Origin: Ochromonas danica
Lineage: Eukaryota; Sar; Chrysophyceae; Chromulinales; Chromulinaceae
NCBI GenBank assembly: GCA_015146655.1
Contig: VKHL01000027.1
Coordinates: 178,213 to 242,212 of the forward strand
Direction: 5' to 3'
Length of the DNA: 64,000 nucleotides
The translations under genes were made by a program, and so were the position numbers. The notes beneath the pieces are model-generated. The model made no database searches and was not told the origin of the DNA. It saw only the letters and a program-made list of their open reading frames with translations. Below, piece after piece: positions 1-7,803 of the stretch. Each line of letters starts with the position of its first letter. Within the stretch, counting starts at the first letter, position 1.

Positions 1-864
1 CTATTCGATCCTCGCCTGCTCTGCACTGGACGCGATCTTCTCGAACAGAATGAGATTCGAAGCAAAGAGTGCCTGTTAACTTATTATGAAAGTCTGCAAT
101 ATGGCATGCATTGTGCCTTACAGGCTAGTCTGACTCTGTCTGCAGACTTGTTCACGACCAATTCCTCCAGCCCTGCAGAAGCGATGAACTTTGTCTCTGG
201 CCTCATCAACACGCCTATTGCCTCTGTAGCATTAAGTGCTGCAGCTAAGGCCACTGACTATCTCTTCACTCGTCAATTGGTGACTGCCTATGGGCGATTG
301 AAAACATTGAATCCCGCTGCCGACCCCATACAAGAAAGTCTATTTGTGGAGATGTTAGCGAGGAAAATGACAATCGAATTCCAATATGTTCTTCGGTCCT
401 TATCTTCAGTAGACAACAGACAATCCAGCCATGTGATGCCTGGTAAACATGACCTCAATCGATGGCATGCGTTATTAGCAGAGTTGGTGAAGGACACCTT
501 TTCATTATCAAGAGCAAAAAGTCCAGAGCACATGGCTTCTCAACACTGCCAATGCGTTCTACAGTATATCTTTGCAGGGAAACTACAAGCATCACCAAGA
601 GAGACTGTGGAGATTATTAACGAGTTGGTGGGAGTTGTTCGCGGTAGCTATGGCTATTCACTTCTCTCCCTCGCTGAAGAGAATCCTCACCAAACTGGCA
701 GTACCGCCTCGTCTTCACCACCCAAACCACCCAAACCACCTCGTCGACCATCTGCTAACGAAGTCAAAATATCAGTGGTCGAGAATCCACTAAAGTATGA
801 CGATGGATTACCCGCAGGAACGAGTTTGGAGTTTAACACAGCCGGTTGCTGTGTAGTAAGTTGA
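1..864 (+). CDS. 3' part of an unrecognised gene ending in a CaaX prenylation box
   Basis: The frame is open from the first base of the window, so the 5' end lies outside; the 287 visible codons end at TGA 862-864. I do not recognise the family. The body looks alpha-helical. It is followed by a Ser/Pro linker with a PPKPPKPPRRP stretch near 720-750, which resembles an SH3-binding poly-proline site. The last four residues are CVVS, a good CaaX box, with a second Cys just before it. Family knowledge says CaaX proteins are farnesylated or geranylgeranylated and anchored to the cytosolic face of membranes. Inference: a prenylated, membrane-attached signalling or trafficking protein. A GTAAGT at 856 would be a good splice donor; if it is used, the CaaX end is lost. 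Confidence 0.6.
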   Translation, partial: LFDPRLLCTGRDLLEQNEIRSKECLLTYYESLQYGMHCALQASLTLSADLFTTNSSSPAEAMNFVSGLINTPIASVALSAAAKATDYLFTRQLVTAYGRLKTLNPAADPIQESLFVEMLARKMTIEFQYVLRSLSSVDNRQSSHVMPGKHDLNRWHALLAELVKDTFSLSRAKSPEHMASQHCQCVLQYIFAGKLQASPRETVEIINELVGVVRGSYGYSLLSLAEENPHQTGSTASSSPPKPPKPPRRPSANEVKISVVENPLKYDDGLPAGTSLEFNTAGCCVVS

Positions 865-1233
865 TGTTGAAGTTGAAGTTGGCTTCTTGTAGCAATTGCC
901 TTTCAAGGCAGTTGCTTGTTGCTGTTGTGATTTTGCTTTACTAAAGATAGTCGAGCCTGAATGGTGTCATAGTGATGTTGAGTGTTTGTTGGGTTTTACT
1001 CGTTTTCATTGTTAGCTAGACTAGTTGCTTTTCGTTTGTGTCATACTGTAGAAGACCTATTAGCTGCAGTATTCCTGTGCTGGACTAGTTTATTATTGTT
1101 GTGTAGTTCAACTATTTCATGTGTTTGAATGAGAATTTCTCGTGGTTTGAGATATTTGTGGGGGCATTAAAAGGCAGATCACTTCAAGTTACAACCTATG
1201 CTATCCTGTCCTATCTATGCCTGCCATCTGAAT
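865..1233. other. intergenic spacer between convergent genes
   Basis: This is 3'-UTR-like T-rich DNA between the CaaX gene and the convergent CPSF30-like gene. I see no RNA gene, repeat or convincing ORF. Confidence 0.5.
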
Positions 1234-3447
1234 CTAGCAGTTGTGTTCACTACGAATGCGTTGGATATGATCTCGGAGTTTGCTCACTGTTCCATGCAAG
1301 AGATCCTCATTCTCAGCACTCACATTGAAATGCAATGCCTCTGGCAGCTCTTGCTGTGAAGGTCCTTCATAGAAACCCGAACCCTGTCCTCTCATACGGA
1401 TACGAATGGTATTCTTCGATCCAACAGCATCCACAATCGCCATCAGCGCTGAGGCATTGTTACCCAGTAGTCGCTTGCGTATCTCAAAGAAATTGGGCGT
1501 GGAGGGCTCAATATCCACTGGCACAGCCTCCACACAGCGGAAGGGAGGGCGATAAAAGGAAGAAATGCTGTTCATGACAGAGGCATTATTTGTTTGGCCG
1601 CCGCCGCCGCCTCCACCGCCACGATGACCTCCACGTCCTCCTCCTCTGCCTCCCCCACCACCTCCCCCGCCACCGCCTCCTCCCATCATACTGAAAGGTT
1701 GAACACCTGGGAAGTTCGTCTTGGCTTTACGAAGGAAGAGCTTGATCAAACTCTTCGTATGTGGCAGACCAATGCGACCCAGTGTCTGCGCATATTCTCC
1801 CAAAGCACTGTAGAGCTCGGGATCGTGGATAGGCACGACGACTGGCGGACAATCCAGGGCAGGACGAATGGGGAATTGGTAGGGAAGCATACTCTGCCCT
1901 CCTCTTCGACCTCCACCGCCTGCCTGAGCTCCAGCCCAGCCTTGGAAAGCGGAAGGATCCATGTTCATGACCGCTTTGGAAGTTGTGAAGAAGATGCCGA
2001 GCATGACTTGCATCTGAACATCGAAAAGGAAGATGGGCATGTTGGGCGGAATAGTCTCCTTATCCTGGAACTCTGCTGGCAACCCACAAAGCATTCTACC
2101 TAACATCTCTTCAATCTCCACGGGACCACCACAAACAATGAAAGCGGGATGCAGTCCAGTGTAGTTCTCCAAGGCAGCAAGTCCATCCGTGGGGATGTGA
2201 CGGGCATGACCAGGCACGGCAGTGAGCAGCACACCTTTCTCATTCACTGCCCATCCTGCACGTTCCACCCAATCTTCTGCAAAGAGAACGTCAGGATGCA
2301 AAAAGTACGGCACTGCACGAGCAGCAGGGAAGTATTCGCCCGTGGCATTGCCATGCGTGGAGATATCACTCAAACGAATATTCTTCTCGGCCAATTCAAT
2401 CTCTCGCGACCAGTCCCAGATAGGCTTACGATAGGCGGTAAAGAGCATATCCAAACCAGCACGATTTTCAAATCGTCCATCTGTGCTTGAACGACCCACA
2501 AACATGCCAGAGGAGCCCAGCTTCAGTTGAGCCACAGTTCGCAAGGAGATTCGCATGGTTCGCAGCCACTGTACTTGGAATTCAGGACTCAATGGGCTGG
2601 AACCAGAAGGAATGGGGCCACCCAAACGAGCTACACCATAGATTCCACGTAAGGGACGAACAGAGAAGTATATAATGACATGATCACAAGACCGATACGC
2701 AGCATTCATTTCCCCAATTAATCGACTTGGTGCAGCCCATACACCACGACGACGTGAGATGGTTAACGAACGTAAATCAGGTGCTTGCAAGATGAAGAAA
2801 GAACAACGTGAACTCTGTGGGACAGGTAGTTCAAGACTTGGTTCCATACGACCTCGTGTGGGATCGTGAATGTCGGCATCAAAGAGGAACTCTGCATTAG
2901 GCTGGAAGCCTTCATTAATGTCATCTTCACCGTGTGCATAGTGACATTCATCTCCAAAAGGACAGTTATTGTTCAGTAACCAATGTGTGCAGAGTGTGAC
3001 TTTGTAGTTGTCGTTGGGTTGGCCTGTTTTCAACTTTTTGCCCGTTTGCGCTTGACTGGCACTGATGACCTCAAAGACTGCCTCGACAGGACACTGTTCA
3101 GGTGTGCGCTTGACATGTCGACGACCACACTTAGGTCCATTATAACAGAAACCTTGTCGATAGAAGACGCATTCTTCCAATTCCTCATCTGCCACGTGTT
3201 TCAGCGGACAGTTTTTGATTTTACATTGTTTGCCATGCTTACACGGCGGCATTTTGTTCTTATCTAGCTTATGCAAGTAGGAACAATGAATGCCATTGAA
3301 GCATAGACCGAGCAGCCAATGCCTGCAGACGATGACACGATGTTTTTGGTCACCCACTTTGAAGGAGCCGATCTCTGAGTGAATTGTGTCATCTGTGATT
3401 TTGGGTAAGACACGTTCCACATCTTTCTCAAAATCAAATTCTGTCAT
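1234..3447 (-). CDS. CPSF30-like CCCH zinc-finger / YTH protein with DCD-like and KH-like domains
   Basis: Single-exon 737-residue protein starting at ATG 3447. Four CCCH fingers lie in the first ~175 residues (near 41-59, 69-84, 93-111 and 152-172), as in the 30-kDa subunit of the cleavage and polyadenylation factor. A YTH domain follows (about 213-355) with GVWAAPSRLIGEMNAAY and IIYFSVRPLRGIYGVARLGG, the m6A-reader fold; CPSF30-YTH fusions are known in plants and apicomplexans. Residues about 425-560 resemble a DCD domain (FIVCGG, MLCGLPAEF, PIFLFD, LGIFF, DPSAF, QFPIRP). After a Gly-rich run near 590-625 the C-terminus resembles a KH domain with RMRGQGSGFYEGP. Inferred role: m6A-dependent poly(A)-site choice in the nucleus. 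It is divergent from the SLC52-like gene. The DCD and KH assignments are less certain than CCCH and YTH. Confidence 0.85.
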   Translation of the reverse strand: MTEFDFEKDVERVLPKITDDTIHSEIGSFKVGDQKHRVIVCRHWLLGLCFNGIHCSYLHKLDKNKMPPCKHGKQCKIKNCPLKHVADEELEECVFYRQGFCYNGPKCGRRHVKRTPEQCPVEAVFEVISASQAQTGKKLKTGQPNDNYKVTLCTHWLLNNNCPFGDECHYAHGEDDINEGFQPNAEFLFDADIHDPTRGRMEPSLELPVPQSSRCSFFILQAPDLRSLTISRRRGVWAAPSRLIGEMNAAYRSCDHVIIYFSVRPLRGIYGVARLGGPIPSGSSPLSPEFQVQWLRTMRISLRTVAQLKLGSSGMFVGRSSTDGRFENRAGLDMLFTAYRKPIWDWSREIELAEKNIRLSDISTHGNATGEYFPAARAVPYFLHPDVLFAEDWVERAGWAVNEKGVLLTAVPGHARHIPTDGLAALENYTGLHPAFIVCGGPVEIEEMLGRMLCGLPAEFQDKETIPPNMPIFLFDVQMQVMLGIFFTTSKAVMNMDPSAFQGWAGAQAGGGGRRGGQSMLPYQFPIRPALDCPPVVVPIHDPELYSALGEYAQTLGRIGLPHTKSLIKLFLRKAKTNFPGVQPFSMMGGGGGGGGGGGGRGGGRGGHRGGGGGGGGQTNNASVMNSISSFYRPPFRCVEAVPVDIEPSTPNFFEIRKRLLGNNASALMAIVDAVGSKNTIRIRMRGQGSGFYEGPSQQELPEALHFNVSAENEDLLHGTVSKLRDHIQRIRSEHNC

Positions 3448-3596
3448 GACTAACTAACTAACTAAATCCAAAGGCCTAACCCAAACTCTCCAAGGTCAAT
3501 GTTTGACAAGGTCCTTGGGGTTATCTCTTGATTTGTTTTCTTTCTTCTCCAACAGAGAGACTATTATTACTTCCCACGCTATTATTATAGACCACG

Positions 3597-3615
3597 CTAT
3601 TATTGCCATGCGAGG
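3597..3615 (-). promoter_or_regulatory. recurrent CGCAT...AATAATA element
   Basis: The minus strand reads CCTCGCATGGCAATAATAG, a copy of the recurrent 19-bp element. It lies 150 bp upstream of the CPSF30-like ATG and 157 bp upstream of the divergent transporter ATG. A partial direct duplicate, CCACGCTATTATTA, lies beside it at 3574-3602. Confidence 0.45.
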
Positions 3616-3771
3616 GGAAATAGGATCTACTTCTCCAGATTTTAGCCCTTTGGGGTAAGTTCTGCTGTGGGGGGTGATGATTAGCAATGAGAAGTTTTTC
3701 GAATCTGTTGCCTTGCAGTTGAACTTTCTGACACGTTCTACTTCTCCTTCTCCTTCTACATCTGTACTAAG

Positions 3772-5226
3772 ATGTCAGAGTTGTCAATAGAGAAGAAGCA
3801 AGTCATCCCTGCAGACACTTCGCCACGTGTCTTCCTGTGCCGCTATTTGCTGTTCATGGCGATGGGCGCGGGGGCCAATTGGGTCTTCCCCACGGCACTC
3901 TCCCAGCAGATCCCCTACTTTGAGAACCATCTGCCTGAGGGACTCTGCCTAGCCACCTACATGAACGCCACCACTAACTTGGGCTTCCTGCTGGTGGTGG
4001 TCTACCTCTACGGCATCACCCAGTGGCGCACCCTGCTGGACTACCACTATGCCATTCCAGCTCTCTTAGCGACCTCATCAATAGGCTGCTTCCTCGCAGC
4101 TGGGGTCTACTCCATCACAGTGGACGGCATCTCTCTGCTATTGTATGTCTGTTGTCTCGTGGGTGGATCTGTGGGATGTCTTGCTGGAGTCATTATGAAT
4201 CCTTTCATGACCTCCTATGAGAACTCTTATATTAGTGCTGCACGTAGTGGTGGTAGTGGATTAATCCTCTTCACTGCCTTGTTAGCCTTGGCACAGAATC
4301 CCGGCGCATCCCATCCGCGATTCTCCACGGCAGCCTATTTGAGCATCTTTGGAGCGTTGTTGATCTTCCCACTCATTGCGTATTACTACATCATCAAGTA
4401 TCAGATAGGTCTGCGTCCAGAGGGTCAGCAGCAGCAGCGGGAGCATCAGCAAGGGGAGGAGGGTAACGTGGAGTTGGAGACAATGACGACCAATCCAGTG
4501 CACCACAGCGCTCTGCCTGTAGACTCTCCGCCTAGCAGTGCTAATAGCAGTGCTAGTGGTGATACTGTCTCTACCACGTCATCCTCGCAGAATGAAGGCG
4601 AAGGTGAGGGCGATGAGAGGATTGTCATCGACGCTGCCCATGTCGCGCATTACAAAATCCTTTACGGGCCATTGACTTGGTTAGAAGCCAAACTAATCCC
4701 TGATAGTGTACATCGACACCGTCCTTGGCTAAGACAGACTCTTCCATACATGATCACAGTAGGATGGGTGAATTTCAATACCTGGGGTATCATTTGTGCG
4801 ATGATTCCCTTTGCCATTGCCAATGCATCCAATGGCAGCGGATCTTTGAATTTGTCAATCGCTTACCAATTGAGTGCATTTCTTCTCGTCTTAGGAGATC
4901 TATCTACTACGATGATCAAGTTCCCTATCTTCCCTTGTGTGCTGATCTTCACGGGTTGTTGTTTCATCGTCTATGCTGCAGCATTAGGAGCGCCGGGTTT
5001 CCAAACCTCCGCAGCTGCGCCGTTGCTAATCATGATCTATGCCATTGAACGCTTTGTTGAAGCACATGTAGTGACTAGTTCTTATCGTGCAGTTGCCACA
5101 GATATCCCCTTGGAATATCGCCAGACAGCTTCGAGAGCCGTTGGGGTTTGCGATCAGGTCAGCACGGCTGTGGGCACGCTGCTGTCTACCCTCGTAGTGA
5201 GTCTTCTCTTTTCTTGTGGTAGCTGA
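3772..5226 (+). CDS. polytopic transporter, SLC52 (riboflavin transporter)-like
   Basis: A 484-residue protein with about 10-11 hydrophobic segments and a Ser/Glu-rich cytosolic loop near residues 215-285. The N-terminal block (GANWVFPTALSQQIPYF, then LPEGLCLATYM and NLGFL) matches the pattern of the SLC52/RFT family (WG-WV-INGLWVELP, LPEGW-LPSYL, NIGPL), so plasma-membrane riboflavin uptake is the best guess. Family assignment is by eye and moderate. A strong donor GTGAGT at 5197 and acceptor TTCCTTTCAG ending at 5389 could remove the current stop and continue to TGA 5437 with a tail ending YALPSTF. That version would overlap the 3' end of PRMT5 on the other strand by about 40 bp. A GAT-rich microsatellite lies in the putative intron. 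Confidence 0.6.
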   Translation: MSELSIEKKQVIPADTSPRVFLCRYLLFMAMGAGANWVFPTALSQQIPYFENHLPEGLCLATYMNATTNLGFLLVVVYLYGITQWRTLLDYHYAIPALLATSSIGCFLAAGVYSITVDGISLLLYVCCLVGGSVGCLAGVIMNPFMTSYENSYISAARSGGSGLILFTALLALAQNPGASHPRFSTAAYLSIFGALLIFPLIAYYYIIKYQIGLRPEGQQQQREHQQGEEGNVELETMTTNPVHHSALPVDSPPSSANSSASGDTVSTTSSSQNEGEGEGDERIVIDAAHVAHYKILYGPLTWLEAKLIPDSVHRHRPWLRQTLPYMITVGWVNFNTWGIICAMIPFAIANASNGSGSLNLSIAYQLSAFLLVLGDLSTTMIKFPIFPCVLIFTGCCFIVYAAALGAPGFQTSAAAPLLIMIYAIERFVEAHVVTSSYRAVATDIPLEYRQTASRAVGVCDQVSTAVGTLLSTLVVSLLFSCGS

Positions 5227-5297
5227 GCTGAGCTGTGTGGTGACAGTGACAACTGTATTCATGTCATGCTACCTGTCGTAGTGATAAGAGTAGAGCA

Positions 5298-5346
5298 GGT
5301 GGATGATGACGATGATGGCGATGATGATGATGATGATGATGATGTC
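5298..5346. repeat. GAT/GAC trinucleotide microsatellite
   Basis: An imperfect (GAT)n run follows the transporter stop and lies inside its possible last intron. Confidence 0.8.
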
Positions 5347-5397
5347 ATTATGTTTGAATGTATTGTGTTTACTAATCGATTCCTTTCAGAACTCATC

Positions 5398-7503
5398 TTA
5401 CAAGCTCACAGAATATGCTTTACCATCAACATTTTGAATGGCCAGCTGATGTAAGACAACAGTGCTTCCTTCTGATACAACCGCAGGATTGGCCAAGGAA
5501 GCACTCCATTCATACCACATCTTGTTGTGCTCTTCACTGCAGCGCCAGACCTGTGCGACCACTTCTTGTCCTTTACACACAGTCAAAGGACTTGTAATAG
5601 GAAGAAAAGCTGGAAACCATGAAAACATTCCACGCGAATGATCTACGGGTAGAGTAGACAATGTGATATCCCCGTATAGTCGACATGTGAAATAACCCGC
5701 GAATCCATGCACGATCCCTGCTGCTTGGTCAATAGAGAAGCGTAGTTCTTTATACTGTGTTAGTGACGAGTTTATAGAGGCACGAGAAGGTGAAGAAGCG
5801 ACAGGATGGTCGAAATGGAAAGTCTCTTGCGGTTCTGCCAATGGCGCGAAACTCTCCATTTGCACGACAAACAGACGATCAAGACTTGACAGTCGAGCAT
5901 GCATCCACAACTTACTGCTTGCAATAGGTGCTAGATAAGAAGTATAACTTTGAGGTATCATTACTCCTCCTTCCTCATCGAGTAGATATTGAATGCTATT
6001 AAGACATTCTGGTGATGCTTCATTGTCTCCAAAGGAACCCAACAACTCAGACACTATAACATCCATCTTGTCTTGGAATAACTCAGCTAGTTTAGAGTCT
6101 TGACTACAACGAACTGCAAGATGACGCATATCTGCATGGACAATTGTAACCAATCCTTCGTTAATCTCATTCGCAAAGCGATTGCGTAAAGTGATTACAG
6201 CGTTAGCATTCTTCTCCACTGCCACTAACTGAAGCTGCCACCATTGTTTTCGTTGTTTCTTCACTGTTGTTGTCTCATCTTGGAGTTGTTGGAAACGCTG
6301 TAAAGTAGCTGCAATGAGAGGTCCACGACCTGGTCCAACCACAAGCACACGCATCGCCTGTTGACCTTGCTGCCCGTTGCCAGCAGAAGTTAGCATTCTA
6401 CTAGCCATGCGATCTTTCATAGCCTGGTAAAGTGCATCCGAGTAGCTTTGATATTTCACAGGATCAGCTTCCATCATGCGATAAGTCACAGAGTCTAGAT
6501 TGACACATAATGGATCTAATGGACTCAACAGATTGTCCGCATAATTTCGATTGAATTGATCGCGTAGTTTCTCTTCTTTAGATCGATTCAACTTCACTAA
6601 TCGAGGCAAACGCTCAAGATAGTTAACATAGCTCAAGACACGATCATCATAGACAGGATCTCCACGTAAGATGATATGTGCATGACGTTGTACAGCCAGC
6701 CAATAGAGTAAATGACGCAATGATCTGGACATTTTCAACCCTTCTTCACCTCTTACAAACAACGTTGTAGGGACGATGACTGCTTTGACAGGCTCTGCTG
6801 CCCATAGCTGTATCATAGGGTGAGATGAGAAGTCAGTAGGCGAGTGACCAGGGAGAAGTTCTAAAACAACGCCAAGCTTGACGTCATGGTCTGTTGCTTG
6901 GCGTAATCGATTCCAACCTTGCCAATCTTGGGCGAGATGGTTACTATTGAGAGATATCTGAACCCAAATTTGAGGTGAAGAAGAGGAAGAAGAAGAGCGA
7001 GAGAGTAATTGTGCAATCAGTCGAAATGCTTGACAGTCCAAAGCATTCGCCAAGGGATGACTGGAGAAGATGACAGATTGAAGTCCTAAATGACATGCAT
7101 AGGCATACTCTTCACGAAAGGCTGCTTCAGACTTGGCTCTTATAACAGGATGAGAAGAGTCAAGATGGATCCACGAGGAGAACTGGCCAATAACGTGAGC
7201 GACCCAATCGTCATGATCCAGGAGGAACTCACTTCTTGTCAATGTGCCTTGCAATGTGTTGTGTTGTGTCCTATCCAATGGTCTCCTATAGCGTGGGTGG
7301 AAGAGTGGTAAGGTGACAAAGTTCTGATTCGTCTGTCCTGCCAATGCGATGGCTTCGTCCAATTGGGCTGGTGGACGACGCCATTCAGAGCCCACAACAA
7401 TACGAGGGAGAGGGTCAGTAGCAAGAGACTCAGAATACGAGGGAGAAGCTGTAGAGGCAGCTTTGGAGCCCTTGGGTCGACTTCTCTTGGCAGGCAGACG
7501 CAT
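5398..7503 (-). CDS. PRMT5: protein arginine methyltransferase PRMT5 (type II family)
   Basis: Single-exon 701-residue protein; the first in-frame ATG is 7503, before MRLPAKRSRPKG. The N-terminal half fits the PRMT5 TIM barrel. The catalytic half has the SAM-binding VGPGRGPLIAATL and the double-E loop SELLGSFGDNEASPEC, followed by the beta-barrel signatures VHGFAGYF, MFSWFP and WYEWSASL. PRMT5 symmetrically dimethylates arginines of histones and Sm proteins. The residue equivalent to human Phe327 (motif TYEVFEKDP) is Met here (TYRMMEADP, Met344, codon 6472-6474); see findings. Length and order are normal for the family and no frameshift is seen. The 3' end faces the SLC52-like gene. Confidence 0.95.
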   Translation of the reverse strand: MRLPAKRSRPKGSKAASTASPSYSESLATDPLPRIVVGSEWRRPPAQLDEAIALAGQTNQNFVTLPLFHPRYRRPLDRTQHNTLQGTLTRSEFLLDHDDWVAHVIGQFSSWIHLDSSHPVIRAKSEAAFREEYAYACHLGLQSVIFSSHPLANALDCQAFRLIAQLLSRSSSSSSSPQIWVQISLNSNHLAQDWQGWNRLRQATDHDVKLGVVLELLPGHSPTDFSSHPMIQLWAAEPVKAVIVPTTLFVRGEEGLKMSRSLRHLLYWLAVQRHAHIILRGDPVYDDRVLSYVNYLERLPRLVKLNRSKEEKLRDQFNRNYADNLLSPLDPLCVNLDSVTYRMMEADPVKYQSYSDALYQAMKDRMASRMLTSAGNGQQGQQAMRVLVVGPGRGPLIAATLQRFQQLQDETTTVKKQRKQWWQLQLVAVEKNANAVITLRNRFANEINEGLVTIVHADMRHLAVRCSQDSKLAELFQDKMDVIVSELLGSFGDNEASPECLNSIQYLLDEEGGVMIPQSYTSYLAPIASSKLWMHARLSSLDRLFVVQMESFAPLAEPQETFHFDHPVASSPSRASINSSLTQYKELRFSIDQAAGIVHGFAGYFTCRLYGDITLSTLPVDHSRGMFSWFPAFLPITSPLTVCKGQEVVAQVWRCSEEHNKMWYEWSASLANPAVVSEGSTVVLHQLAIQNVDGKAYSVSL

Positions 7504-7803
7504 TGATTTGATTTGATTTGATGATTTCAACCAAAACCAGCAGATTGTTGGCGGATGAGAAACCACCAATATCCTACTTTAAACCCTCTTTTGTCACTCA
7601 GCAATCTCACCTATGGTCTCGACTAACGAGATTCAATAAGAAGGAGTCTGTCTCACTTATTTAAACACTTAACATAAATACATACTAGTAGTAGTTGGCA
7701 AACAACCTGACATAAGTATGGACCATTGAAATGATTTAGCACAGAGGCAAAGCCTTGAGCAACAACACAAAACTATACGAAAACATAAAAAGTAATCAAA
7801 CCA

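Noticed and set aside
1594-2103. Forward Thr/Ser-rich frame opposite the CPSF30-like gene
   Set aside because: It is antisense to the Gly-rich linker and DCD part of a well-supported gene.
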